From: Acanthosepion esculentum
Lineage: Eukaryota; Mollusca; Cephalopoda; Sepiida; Sepiidae
Assembly: GCA_964036315.1 (NCBI GenBank)
Contig: OZ038482.1
Coordinates: 8,398,020-8,462,019, forward strand
Direction: 5' to 3'
Length of the DNA stretch: 64,000 nt
In this document: piece by piece, positions 51,701 to 63,305 of the stretch
Layout: each line of letters begins with the position of its first letter
Position numbering within the stretch: position 1 is the first letter of the stretch
Position numbers and translations under genes: made by a program
Notes under the pieces: generated by a model
What the model was told of the DNA's origin: nothing
The model's database searches: none
The model's input: only the letters and a program-made list of their open reading frames with translations

Positions 51701-53740
51701 TTATAATTAATGATTAATTTATTAAATCTTAATTTCTATTTTTTATTAAAATTCAGGCTACAATTCTTTACAGACTAGAGAGCTTTCATATTTTAAAATG
51801 ATTTTCTGTTCTTAAAAAATAGCTGTTTGCCTCCTTGTTAATGATGACAAATATTTTGTGTGATTAATTTATAAAACTATAAAAAAGAATCTGCATAAAT
51901 GACTGAAAGTTTTTATTTGTGTGAATATCACTAGAATGAAATAAGTTATAAAAATTACATCTTCAAAAGTATGAAATCAGTAAATTATATTTTTCTTTTC
52001 TTTTCTTTTTTAGCCACGACTATGAAAGAAGTGGCCTCTTGCCTCATGATTATGACTCCTACAGAAATTATGGTGAGTTGAACATGAATTGCAATCAGAC
52101 AATGAAAATGTGGAAACAAATTGTGTAAGCTGTAAATAGACGCTTTTTCAATTTGTTTCTGGTGTTTCAATGCGCCATGCCTTAAAACAATCTTAGTTGA
52201 TGTTTTTTTTATTGCCTAGTATTCCATCTGGATCTTCTGTCAATAATGGTCATTTATGGGGGGGAAATAATAAACCCTGTTTCATAAATGTTTATATGTG
52301 CAACTACAACTGATGTTTTCAGTCAATAATGGAATTGATTTTCTTTTCTCACAAGTATTTTTTTTTATTTTTTAAAGTGGCTGTTATGTGAAAGTTAAAC
52401 TTCTTTTTCCTTTTAAGTTTGTAAACAATTTTCTAATTGTGTTGTTTGTAGGTCCACATGATTTCTCTGGCCCACCATCTGGTAACTATTCCTTTTATGG
52501 ACCATCTTCTACAAATGCCCATTTCAACTTTATGCCTGATCAAAAGATGCAAGCTGATGAACCAGGGGGCTATGCGATTCCATTTCATGCTGCTAATAAT
52601 GCTACTGATCTCTATCCCAGCCCTAACCCGCAAATTCCATATAACATGCCTGTGAATAAATTACCTACTAAGCGCAAAGCACAAGCACAGCCTTTCTCTT
52701 GTAATGTGTGCAATGTTAATTTCAACTCTGAACAGCAGGCTTCTCAGCACTTCAATAGTGTTCGTCATGTGAAGAAGATGCGGTTGATGGAGCCAGGTAA
52801 TCAAATAAAGGAAAATAAAGAAGGCGACTTACTTGATGCAGCAGGTGAAAAACATGGTTTAAGCAAGAAACAAGTATTCACGTGTGAATGCTGTAAGATT
52901 ACTGTAAATTCCTTGCACCAGCTGGATGCTCACAAAAGTGGTAGCAAACACCAGGCCAAACTAACACAAATGGAAACATCCAATGAAATGGAAACAGAAG
53001 ATGATCCTGTTGGTGGCAGTGACAATACTTCACAAAATGCTGTATCTTTTGATAAGAAAAGCGTCTTTTCTTGCGTCTACTGTAATATTTCTGTGAATTC
53101 TCTTCAACAACTAGATGCCCATAAGAGTGGCCAGAAACACCAGTCAAAAATGCAGCAGATGGATCCAGACAAGCAGATGGAAATGGATGAAGATCCAATT
53201 GAAAGTGATGTTAATAATTTATCACTTCCTCCTCCTTCTTCTTCTTTTGATAAGAAAACTGTCTTCACTTGTGAATACTGTAAGATTACGGTGAATTCCC
53301 TGCATCAGTTAGAAGCCCATAAGAATGGTAACAAACACCAGTCGAAGGTGTCGCAGATGGAACCAGGCATGCAGATGGAAAATAAAGATTCAGTTATGGG
53401 TGTCTCCAACAATATGGCACTTCCTTCTTCTTTTGATAAGAAAGGTGTTTTCACTTGTGAATGCTGTAATGTTACTGTGAATTCTCTTCAACAGTTGGAA
53501 GCCCATAAAAGTGGCCAGAAACACCAGTCAAAGCTGCTGCAGATGGATCCTGACAAGCAGATGGAAACCAATTTTGTTACTGCTATTAATAATTTAAAAC
53601 TACCTGTATCTTCAGAGAAGAAACAAAGCTTTACTTGTGTCTACTGTAATATTTCTGTGAATTCATTACAGCAGCTGGAAGCTCATATGAGTGGCAACAA
53701 ACACCAGGCCAAGATGCAAAAGGCACAGGAAGAGAACTAA
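48700..53740 (+). CDS. RBMX-tail / six-zinc-finger chimeric protein (whole gene)
   Basis: Exons 48700-48770, 50148-50317, 50577-50685, 52014-52072 and 52452-53740 join in phase to 1,698 nt, or 565 residues. Residues 1 to about 160 are RBMX-like low-complexity tail (RGP, SPPREMRRDYRNER, HDYERSG, YDSYRNY). From about 219 there are six fingers of the pattern C-x2-C-x12-H-x5-H, with first cysteines at about 220, 281, 344, 410, 472 and 532. Words such as VNSLHQLEAHKNGNKHQ resemble the JAZ/ZNF346 and ZNF385 class, which binds double-stranded or structured RNA. There is no RRM. All junctions are GT-AG, and the 450-codon frame is open, so it looks like a functional gene rather than a relic. Its role is unknown; nuclear RNA binding is a reasonable inference. 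Confidence 0.75.
48771..50147 (+). other. chimera intron A-B
   Basis: AT-rich intron with GT-AG ends. It may contain a worn SINE piece near 49000-49130 (gagttcaaatcttgtgg) and a T run near 49278-49295. T/G-rich runs precede the exon B acceptor. Confidence 0.6.
50148..50317 (+). CDS. Chimera exon B: RBMX exon 4 copy (shortened)
   Basis: Acceptor ttattttcag, donor gtaaac at 50318. It begins SFRGGPHNNFFPPP, then LHVNSQGPPIPARGPRDPSL and GVPPMLGPPGNLDSI. It aligns to RBMX exon 4 but is 90 nt shorter, having lost the GRLRPTGRGGG part. Length loss in multiples of three suggests selection for an open frame. Confidence 0.75.
50577..50685 (+). CDS. Chimera exon C: RBMX exon 5 copy
   Basis: Same length (109 nt) and phases as RBMX exon 5, with nearly the same protein (one Ser to Asn change in RGPLRNRD). 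The following intron stretch is also conserved for about 170 bp. This is the strongest evidence of common origin of the two loci. Confidence 0.85.
50686..52013 (+). other. chimera intron C-D; RBMX exons 6 and 7 absent
   Basis: Intron of 1.33 kb. No counterpart of RBMX exons 6 or 7 is seen. Because both are symmetrical, their loss keeps the frame. A less AT-rich stretch at 51360-51700 with open + frames (SRSQRLLYCELVEGIVKDPL) may be an unrecognised transposon fragment. Confidence 0.55.
52014..52072 (+). CDS. Chimera exon D: RBMX exon 8 copy (5'-shortened)
   Basis: A 59-nt exon after a pyrimidine-rich acceptor ending tttttttag; donor gtgagt. Encodes HDYERSGLLPHDYDSYRNY. Its start corresponds to an internal tttttctag of RBMX exon 8, so the acceptor moved inward by 24 nt without changing phase. 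Confidence 0.78.
52452..53740 (+). CDS. Chimera exon E: RBMX last-exon head fused to six C2H2 fingers
   Basis: The first ~30 codons (GPHDFSGPPSGNYSFYGPSS) align to the head of RBMX exon 9. After about 52530 the homology stops and a foreign segment begins, with a basic NKLPTKRKAQAQ piece and six zinc fingers (first Cys codons at 52700, 52883, 53072, 53270, 53456 and 53636). Acidic, Met-rich linkers (such as QMDPDKQMEMDEDP) separate the fingers. Stop TAA at 53738-53740. The finger block has no introns. The family (JAZ/ZNF385 type) binds RNA helices; that function is inferred here. Confidence 0.8.
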
Positions 53741-54079
53741 TTCTAAAGATGTGGGTTTAGCTGATGGCAAAGATATTTAATAGCAGAATGAACGGTGCTG
53801 GTGTATTGGAGATGGGTGCTACCTATAGTTAGGTCTCTGCATGTCACAACTACAATCGCAGCATTAAGAATATCTTAGAGTTACCAGTGTAGTTAATGTC
53901 ACACTGTTGAAAACCACTTCTGGATTCTTCCGTTTTTATACTTGTCATATTTGAATGTCAATGATAACTTGAGGGCTGTTTAGCCAAGTACATATCTAAC
54001 AGTCAGGACAATGAAGCATATTCTTTTCGCCCAATACCCCAACTTTAGCAATACTTAGGGAGTCTCTCATGTCCTATAC
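53741..54079 (+). other. foreign 3' segment after the finger block
   Basis: About 340 bp with no RBMX homology and no ORF. It is probably the 3'UTR that came with the finger-coding segment. It ends where RBMX exon 9 homology resumes. Confidence 0.5.
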
Positions 54080-54325
54080 AGGGCCAGCACGCGATTATTT
54101 CCTCCAGAGGATCTCTCATTTCTTCTCAAGGATTTCCTCTTGAGGACCCAATATCAAAGATGGCTTACTGTCCAGGGAGCTCTATGGTGGAGAATAGTTG
54201 TGGGACATTTGCTACAGCAAGCAGATGTCCCACCACACTTGATGATGCTCGAGGACCTCCAGCAAAGCGCCCCCATGGAACTCAATGAACCTTCCAGGAG
54301 TGGACCTCCTTCTTTCAGACGCTAA
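54080..54325 (+). pseudogene. remnant of RBMX terminal exon in the chimera 3'UTR
   Basis: Aligns to about 24000-24255 of RBMX exon 9 (gggccagcac, tttcctccagaggatc, gctcgaggacctccagcaaa, ccttccaggagtggacctcc, tttcagacgctaa). It carries small indels and an early stop (caatga where RBMX has ctgatgg), so its frame is broken. It lies downstream of the new stop codon and is therefore untranslated. Confidence 0.85.
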
Positions 54326-55754
54326 ACTTTCATCATTTCACATCCCATGAAACGGGGATATTAATACGAAATATGTCACAAATTTCCTAACAAAACATTT
54401 GTTGACTTGTCTTCTTGTCATTGGTCAATGTCATCCTGTTTCATTGCCTCACTCTTTAGTTAAAGATAATAAAACCCACATCCTGCTTTCATGCTCAATG
54501 TTCTCAGAACTTTTGATTTTAGAAATTTGGATTTTTGTATGTTTATTTCCTTCACCCATATGAACCTCACTGCAATGTGTGTATATGCACATGCATATGT
54601 GCACTACCAAACACTGCATGTGTGTGCATCTGTCTCCAACAGACAAAAATGCATGCAATCTCTCTCTGATACATATGTGCATGGGCACACTCACACTCTA
54701 AAGGAGCCAGCTGCAAAATATTACGAAATGGAATACAGTATCACTATTAAGAAAATCTTTAAAATATAAAATAAAACTGCAGGAGGAAACTCAAATGGTA
54801 AAACTGATAAAAAGAATTTTTAAACTTTTCCTGAAATTAAAAACAAAAAACTTCAAAAAAACATTTTTTGTCCTTTGTACTGAATTTTGAACTTCAAAAA
54901 GAAACTGATTCTTTGCTTTTGTTGTCAGTCATCAAAGGCTGTCTACAAACTGCCAATTCACCTAAATGTTGAAAAAAAAACAATCTCTGATGCTTGTCAT
55001 TAACATATGCTAATAGAAACCCTTTTATTTTCATTTTGTCTTTTTATAATAGTTCTTTTTAGTCAGTAAACTAGTCAAAATCTGATGGCTTTCATTTTCT
55101 TATTCAGAATTTTTATTCATAGTAAATTTTAACAACTTGTTACAATTGAATTTAGACACTTGAATGATTGTAATGTTTTCATTTTTTTTTTTGCACATTC
55201 AATTACTGAAATATTCTACCAGTTTACATGTAAGCAAAAAACTGTTGTGAATTATTATTTTGAAAGCTCTCTAAAAGAGATGAATAATAATTAACATCAG
55301 GTTTTTTTTTTGTTTTGGAAAACCATTACCAATTTACTTGTTGTCCACAAAATGCCTCAGTAAGATTCTTTTAACCATGTTTGTCTGATGCTTCTTAGAG
55401 TTTTTAGCGTGAAATGTTTGCAAAAGGTTGTAACGATGAATGTCTCTTCTAGATTGATGACAAATCATTTTTGTTGTATGATTGGAACAAGTTAATTTAA
55501 ATGCTAACAGAATTTTGCAAAAACTGAATTTGATTACTGCTACAACAACCAACAAGGAATAACCATAAAGTTTGCCATACCTTCAAATGAATCACTGTTT
55601 AAATAGCAGGCACTGTCAAATAAGTATGTTTTAAAGAAGGATCCATCAAATGTCTGAAAGAGAATGCCACAGTGTCATATTGTTGTATTTCAATAATAAA
55701 CCAAAAAGAAAACTAACCATGCTCAGAAGTTGTATGTAAATCCTTGTCTGTCTG
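54326..55754 (+). other. duplicated RBMX 3'UTR (chimera 3' flank)
   Basis: Nearly identical to 24256-25685: only a few substitutions and small indels (CA-repeat and A-run length). It carries the same poly(A) signals, at 54468-54473 and 55695-55700. It probably supplies the 3' end of the chimera mRNA. Confidence 0.85.
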
Positions 55755-55803
55755 TGTTTATCTGTTTCTGTCTTTATGGAAATTCCATTTTGTTGAAAGC
55801 AAT

Positions 55804-56543
55804 ATCACAAAGGGTAGGTATGAAAAATCAGCAGCTGTGGTTGGAAGCAGGAAATCTCAATTCTGGATAAACATAATTGAAACTGATTCACTGGTAGGTA
55901 CTTGATTTCCATCCTTATCTGCTTGATGATAGTTAAATCATCCACACATGTAATGTGTCAGTGGCCTCTATAATATTGTGGTAATCAGATGTGTGGAATC
56001 CAACTGCCACCAACATTTGTTTGGCAAATGAAACCGTTCTTTTTGCTAGAAATGAATCTTTACAAAGATCTGTATGACAATTTTTTTTTTTTTAATGATT
56101 AAATTGAAAGCGTTTTCTAGTAAGTTTTTAATTATTTCTTGGATTCCTACCCATCTCATTCATTGCAGTCAAAGAGGTGGCTTTCTATTATATGTAGTGT
56201 TTGTTTTTCATTTTTGTTTATTTTTCCCCACTCTCCACTGTCCATCCCCTTAAGGGATTCTAATATCTACAACCATTAAAATGACTTGACAAAGGAAATA
56301 GTTAACAAAACAAACAGCTGTTGATGCATTTTGAATTTCACTGGATTTAACCTTTTCTTATGATGCAAAGTGTGTGTGTGCTGGAAATCTCAGTTTTATA
56401 CCAATAATCAATGTTGCTGGTACTATTCAAACTGCTTACTACCAAACAGAATTTCCTCAACAAGGTTCCAATGAACGCAACACTTAATAACTAGTCTTTT
56501 GTACTTGCCTACCTGTGCTAAACTGGAACAATCATGAAATATA
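55804..56543. repeat. duplicated block, copy 2
   Basis: Nearly identical to 27332-28076. Here it follows the 3'UTR block directly, with about 50 bp in between rather than 1.65 kb. It ends at atcatgaaatat, after which the two loci are unrelated. Confidence 0.85.
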
Positions 56544-57885
56544 GAAGTCTTATTTTTCTAAGTTTGTGACTAGGAAACTGGAAGGAATTATTCTTCCACT
56601 GATTCTGTGCAAAAAATTAAAGGAGCTATTTTTTTTTTTTTTATGTCAGATTTCCAAGGCATATTCATTTCCTACCCATTCTGGTGACCCTTTTGATATC
56701 AGTGTGTAACAGTTCACTGGCCCTGTTTGATGTTTTATTGTATAAAATTGCTGGAGAGATTATTGAATAATAATTAAAATTCTCAGAGTAGATTGAATGG
56801 TTGGGAGAAGTAAAAAGAAACAAAATTTAAACAATAAAATGAATGTAAGAAGAGTTCCAAAGAGAATTGTACCCAGAAATAACCAGTCAAGATTCAGTAA
56901 AATTGAGAAAAAACAATTTTCTCCCAACCTATTCACTTCCTTTCCATAAGATATGATTGTGTTGTCTGAATTTCTTGGTCCTGAGAACCCAAATTCCAGG
57001 TTTTTTCACATTAATACTATCCACCCAAAACACTTACATTATAGAAAAAGAGTGACCTAAATTCTTAAACAAATGAAGTCATGTGGTTTATGAAAAAATC
57101 TCGGATTGGTGTATCTAATTTTTGTATTTCCAATGTAAAATTTTAAGGTGGTGATGGTTGCGGTCATTTATATAAAAGTGAGTCATCTATTTACTCTGCA
57201 TGTGCAACACAGACTAGCCTGTCACAGTCATGGCACACTTGCATTTCTGTGGCCAAAATGAACACATGACGACAGAAGTAGTAAGAAGTGACAGGCAGTC
57301 TTCCTGCCACCAAATTATAGCAGTTACTGCTATATTTTTCGAATCACTATCCAGTGAAGTAGAAATTAATCTTTCAGTAGATAGTAGAGACATTGTATTC
57401 ACCAAATTTAATATTCATTAGATCTGTTAAGTGTTAGCAAGTGTTCATTTATCGAAGGAGTTCTTATTCCAATCTTGATTCCCAAAAAAATTTTTTACAA
57501 AAATGAAAGTTACCACACCTGCAGTTGAGAATAACTCATTTCTCATCTGCAGTACACAGTGTATATTTTGGTCTACCACTTGGAATTGCCGTCAACTTCA
57601 ATTTGCAAGATTTTGGGAAACTCAAATCAACTCTACTGAGAAGATACACTGTTCCCCAACGAAGAAAGGAAAAGAAAGCCAGATGAGCTGCAAGGTTGGT
57701 ATTACATAACATGGTTAGCATAGCTAGCAACTGAAGAAGCAGCTTGAGGGTTACAAGCGTAGACAATTTCTGTTTTTTGTATCCTAAGAAATGTAGATTT
57801 AAGTAAAAAAAAAAAAAATTGTGATTAATTTTTTTGCACATGGTTTATTGGAGGTAGACTTAATATAGCTTATAAAACCTCAAGG
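56544..57885. other. non-coding, no gene seen
   Basis: Short open frames on both strands near 57214-57840 show no domain. The region is less AT-rich at 57200-57720 and may be an unidentified repeat. Confidence 0.4.
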
Positions 57886-58150
57886 ACACATGGCACAGTG
57901 GATAAAGGCGTTAGTTACATCCAGTGACAGGACCCAAAGGGTGAGTTCAATACCTGGTTACGGCGGTGCAGAACTTGGAGAGGTGAATTAACAGGAGATA
58001 ACTGACATCCATTAGACATGGTATGTGGAACTAGAAGTCTACCCCAGCGAGCAAAATTAAGGGTTCAGTTTGACATTCCAACTGCCTGAAGAAAGCCGAA
58101 ATGTGATAAATATGGCAACAAAGATGAGGACGATAGTCTGAACAATGTAA
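57886..58150 (+). mobile_element. tRNA-derived SINE
   Basis: The best SINE copy here. The box A-like tggcacagtggataaaggcg (57891-57910) is followed by the box B-like gtgagttcaatacc (57941-57954). A body follows with gaactagaagtct, ggttcagtttgacattccaa, gaaatgtgataa and gacgatagtctg. This resembles tRNA-derived SINEs known from octopuses; the exact family needs a database. Confidence 0.7.
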
Positions 58151-59940
58151 ATAGTGTACATAATACCTCATCTCAGAAATAGAGAGATACTTAAAACATA
58201 TTTAGTATGCAAGAAAAGTTCATTGGAAATAATTGCTTGGATCCTAATCAAGTGGTCTGTACCAAAACTTGTCAGAAATGTGCAGGAAAACATTTCAATA
58301 TCATTTTTCAACACTCCTCTTGTTTGATTATATATGTCAATTTTGTTTTAGAATCTTAAAAAAAAATTGTTGAAAGCCAATAAGACAGAACCTGAGAAAA
58401 AGTCGTCTTTTCAAAAAAAAAAAAAAATAAATTAGCCATGTTTCTGAGTTACTTTTTCTCTTTTTGAAAATATAACTTCTGAAGGAGAAACATGTTCTGA
58501 GTAGTTAAGAGCAGAGATCAAACCAGAATTCAGGCAGTACCTGTGAATGCTTGAATGAAACTCTTAAAACTAAGTGATACTTCTAAAAAAGTTAGAGATT
58601 TGTCAAATATCAAATGAAATTTCCAAAATTACAAATCCTACTTTTGAAAGATTAAATAAGATTTCTGTTACATTTAATGATGCTCATGAAACATTGAATG
58701 ATACATTTGAACTGTAAAATGATAAGTTTTATCCATTCTCCAGTTATATCAAGAAATGTTCATATAAATAGCACTTCTATAATGTCAAAAAATACTCAAA
58801 ATTCTCATTTACCAAATACTGCGCCTTTTGAAACAACAGCAATGCAATGAGTTAGTTTCCGACATTCATCTCCATAATATAGAACCTGCTGCAAAATTAG
58901 GCTTCACTATCCAGAGAAATAGTTCACCAAATTCCTCTTTGCTGTTTACAAAATTAGTCTTTATTTTTGGAACCGTAAAATTAGATGATTCCCTCCTAAC
59001 AGTTGTCCGACTCATTCTTTCAACCCACATCTTTGAAGAAATTTTACCTAATGACAACATTCATAAATCTGCATCCTATAGATTTTCTAATAGAACCCAA
59101 AACAAACGCTTCTATGAGACAAAAGATGGTCTGCTTAAGATCCTTACATCTAGCATTAAATATGAAATGACAATAAGGAGTAATTAAATATAATTTATCT
59201 GGAAGATAACATTTTGTTAAATCACATCTTTCCAGCTGCTTAAGCTTAGCAATGATTATACTCTTCATATAGGTTAATGTTATGGACCATTAGAATTCTG
59301 GAGTAGTTTTGCAGATTATTAAAATTTTGATAGACAATTCAAAATATAAATTAATTGTTTATACATCTGCTCTACATAACGATCTCAGCATGATACGATT
59401 AGAAAATAATGACCTGTTAATGATGTGAAAAAATTTAAAATCTTGAACATTTTTATGTTTCCTTATGAACATGAGAGGCTGAATTAAACTAGGTTTGGTT
59501 TGACATAGTAAATTTCCCTCAAAGGAAAAATAGAAATATTCTAAAATCAAAATTGTAAAAATGTAAAATTAAAAATCCTTCTGTAACTAAGATTTATTGC
59601 ATCTTCTTTTAAGGGGAAAGTACAAACATTTATGTTAAAATATACACACACACACACACAACCCTCTGCCTTTTTGTATTATATAAAGTAAAGATATTTC
59701 CAACCAATAAAGTGTTTGGATGAGATGTTTTTATTTTTTTTGTTAAGTCTTATTTCTGAGCCTGATTGAAGTAACACTGTGGTTCAGAGCATTAAAAATA
59801 GATAAAGGAATGCACCGGATAAAAAAAAAATGATTGTGAAGATATGACTCCTTCACAAAATCATTTTCAACCAATCAGAATAGTGGAATTTGAAATAGTC
59901 ATTTTAAAAGTAGCTTAATGAGCAGCCTAAAGTATTAATT
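58151..59940. other. non-coding, one unrecognised ORF
   Basis: A 119-codon + frame at 58828-59187 has no domain or motif I recognise, and no splice or promoter evidence supports it. A CA run lies at 59644-59660. Otherwise AT-rich. Confidence 0.4.
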
Positions 59941-59989
59941 ATTTGTTTTTAGTTAAATGGTATGTCTGAGTATAATACATTGCTTTTAT

Positions 59990-60925
59990 TTTTTTGTGAG
60001 TGATTGTCATTCCTGGCCTACCCCCAGAGTTCTCTTTTATTACGGTCCTTTGTCAAGATTCCCAATCTCTCCAGTTTGTTTTTATCTTGACTGCATCGGC
60101 CGTTTATATTGACCCACCCTGAAATGTATTTTGTCCCTCTCTCACCTTTAGTGACGAAGCTTCTTGATTCTGCCTACCAGCAGAACACGGTAACTACTTT
60201 TACCATTCTGTGGAGTTGACAGGTTTTACTAGCATAATTTTATTTTAGTTTGAATGTTTTTATATTTTTATGTTCACCCTTTCTGTTTCATTTTATATAT
60301 TTTGTAAGAAAATCTAGGTTAAAAAAAAAAAATCACAGTTGTTTCATATCAAACTCAGAAAAATCCCATGGTATAAAAAGTATGTTCCCTGTGAATATGT
60401 GGTAAATGTTGGTTTGGGTGAATGAGTCCATTGTAAGAATGTGTCATGAATCAGATGAGATATGTTTGAGATAGGGATGACCAGCCTTTCCCCACTTCCC
60501 CTACAGCCTTGTGTCACAAATATGTATTTTCATGTTAAATAAAGACTAAGATGAATGTGTAGTATCTGTTCCAGCAACAGCCATCATCAGCTGCAGCTCC
60601 AGCTCACCATTGGCCTCTGCTCCAGCTCCACCCAGTCACCTTTGCTTGCAGCAATATGTGATAAACTGTCCTTTCCAGGACAACAATTTTCAACAGCTAC
60701 AAAACTGTCATTCTCAGGACAATACTCTTCAACACTCTTCTCATCATCTACATAGAAAACATCTCTGCCTGTTCATCTATTGCACTGTAACCTTATTTTT
60801 GTCAATGTGTTTCCTTTAATGAAAATAAACTTGGCAATATATTATTTTACTCAAGTCTCTGTTGTTGTCTTCTGTCATTCAGTATATGTTTGGGCCAATA
60901 TCCCACCTGCAACAAGTTATTGAAT
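59990..60925. other. possible LTR-like or 3'-end sequence
   Basis: A less AT-rich stretch with two AATAAA words (60539-60544 and 60823-60828), a Gln/Cys-rich short frame at 60555-60755, and a 3' part with tctgttgttgtcttctgtc. It could be a worn LTR or a 3' exon of an unknown gene. Evidence is too weak to choose. Confidence 0.2.
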
Positions 60926-60934
60926 TATTACATA

Positions 60935-62000
60935 TAACTAGCAGGCTTCACCCACTTGCTATTGCTTCACAAAGTAAGATATATTCACCGCTTGAATCTT
61001 TGAAACAAAAATTTTAAATGAACATTTCATTCATAAATTGGCTTGTAAAACTTACCTTAACTATAACAAATAAATGCCAATTTGTTGTACGGCCAAGTAA
61101 AATGAAAATTTCAAACACTTCTCTGCACGATGATTCTCCTAAACAGAACTATTTTTTATATGAAAATCAAAATAATCCTTAAATAAAAGAATAGTAATGA
61201 AGAACAATTAATGAAATAAACTTTTTAAAAATCAATATGCAAATTAGTTAAACCTGAAGAGTGATATTACCTAGAAGTAGATAGTATATAATACAGATAT
61301 TGAGTTTTTAGTGTGTAGAACTGGGACTTTTTAAACTCAGAATTCATGGGAGAATTGAGCTCCAATTTCACATTTATTCATATAGATTCCCTAATATAGG
61401 TTTTACTTAATTAGCTATTATGTTTCTCTAACTCCTCAAATGTTGAATGTATAACTAATTCTAATTTCTATTTTCCCATCTTTACAATATATTAATTTTA
61501 TCTTATAAATTGTCCCCTGTTCTGTCACCCATGAAATAAAATTAATTGTTTGTACGGAAAATAAGGATCTATATACATCAAATTGTCTTTAAGTGGCAGC
61601 AGAAGAATTATCGTTGAACTTTTAAAAGGTAAGCTTAAACACTAATTCAATACTTAAATGCAGTGATCAATTTTGAGTTCTATAGTTTGTTGACGTCTAT
61701 TGCATCTACTCCTTCCTAGCTATTGTGATGATTGCCAAACCAAGGGTCCTCCACAGGAACTAGCTTAAGCTAGATACAAAAGGAAAAATAAGAGTTACTC
61801 CCCTTGAACCATGAAAGCAACGATAATGGCTAGTATAATATATTAATATATATATTTTTAACCTCACATAATCTGGCAACCTTGAATCTGAGCTTAATGA
61901 AAATCGTTCCGTGGGCCTAACTTTTCTAGGGCTTTTGAATGAACTATGAATCATTGAAATCGGAGCAGGAGGAGTTACTTGGACGCGCACATGCACAAAC
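60935..62000. mobile_element. possible repeat with 'AACTAGCAGGCTTCACCCAC' end
   Basis: The left end ataactagcaggcttcaccc and a right part with cattgaaatcggagcagga resemble termini of widespread invertebrate repeats. No coding is present and the class is not determinable by eye. Confidence 0.25.
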
Positions 62001-63171
62001 ACTACTTTAAGGTAAGTACTCAATCAAAGGCGATAATTCAGAATTATTTCCTTTTTGAACATCCATACAAAAAATAATCTAACAGTTGCTAATGAAAAAA
62101 AAAAAAATTCTTTTAAAAAATGGTTCACACTAAAAATGAAATTTTTAAACTTTACATTTTTCGATTATTTAAACGTTTAAAAAAAAACAAACCTTGTTGC
62201 AACAGGATGAATTTCAAAATCGCACAGAAAAATTATAATTTAAAAAAATAACTTAAAGTGTAGATTTTTTTTCTGTCCAGTCCGAAAGAAAATGTGTTTT
62301 TAAATTATGCAAGCACCAACTCCCAAAAAATTATTTTCTGAGTTTTATTGAATTATTTTTGTTCCCACGAATTTTCAGTATGGTCACACTTTTTTTTTTT
62401 TTGCTGAAATAACATTTTCAGAGGTTTGTCTTTTAACTGTAAAAATAAAAAAGTTTTGAAATTTTTTTTACACTTAAATTTAAAAAAGTACACATGAAAG
62501 TGGAGGTAGGTGGGTGGGTGTGAAATAGACGCTCCCCAAAATAATTCCACAAAGTTCTCTAATAAATTACCTATTGAGTAAAAACAATTTATTTAATACT
62601 GGAAATTCTATTTGAATCAGATAATTCCCTGAATTACACTTTAAAATGGGATAACGATGTTTTTGTTTTCATTTAAAAAAAAAACCGCATCCATTTTTTT
62701 GTTGGTAACAAAAAAAAAAAACAAGTAAAAAAAACCTTGAAAAGAAGCCGTGTTTTAAAGAGTGTCTGAGAAAAAATTCTGAAAAATAGTGTATTTTGGA
62801 AATTTTTACAGTTAAAATATCTGATAAAAAAACTGTTAGTCTATATTTTAAATAGTAATCTTTCAAGTAATAGAATCATAAGGGGCTGATTTTACTAAAA
62901 ATTTTATTTCGCTTCGGGCAAAAAATCATTGGAGATACATTGCCACGAATTTTTTAACAAAGAAAACGGAAGTGTTACGAGTTGTTTCCCTTGTTTACCT
63001 CAGCCTATTAATAAATAAAACTTAAACAGTTTGTATCTCTAAATATTAAACATTAATGCAGATAAATAAAATTCTGATATATGTAGAATACAGTGACAAT
63101 TTAGGATTGAATAAAGATTTTATCGATTCGCTAATACTAATTTAAAGGTATACATTTTTACTTCAGAGGAT
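62001..63171. other. non-coding, no gene seen
   Basis: Very AT-rich with many A/T runs. No feature is recognised before the U6 promoter. Confidence 0.5.
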
Positions 63172-63179
63172 ATGCAAAT
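63172..63179 (+). promoter_or_regulatory. octamer element of the U6 promoter
   Basis: A perfect ATGCAAAT octamer 77 bp before the U6 start. Octamers recruit POU-domain factors to snRNA promoters in animals. A proximal sequence element is likely at about 63185-63210 but cannot be defined by eye. Confidence 0.55.
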
Positions 63180-63218
63180 GAGATAGCCTTGATCTTTATA
63201 GGTCATAGCTGTCATGGC

Positions 63219-63227
63219 TATATATAC
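63219..63227 (+). promoter_or_regulatory. TATA box of the U6 gene
   Basis: tatatatac about 30 bp upstream of the U6 start, the position that gives RNA polymerase III specificity to U6 promoters. Confidence 0.75.
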
Positions 63228-63248
63228 AATTTAGGTCATTAAACTACT

Positions 63249-63265
63249 GTACTTGCTTCGGCAGT

Positions 63266-63305
<40 letters not shown>

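Noticed and set aside
48649..53740. Calling the second RBMX copy a plain pseudogene
   Set aside because: Despite the stop in exon A, four splice junctions keep phase, length changes preserve frame, and the 450-codon terminal frame with six intact fingers is open.
58828..59187. 119-codon + frame
   Set aside because: No domain, no homologue recognised, no splice or promoter context; composition is like its surroundings.
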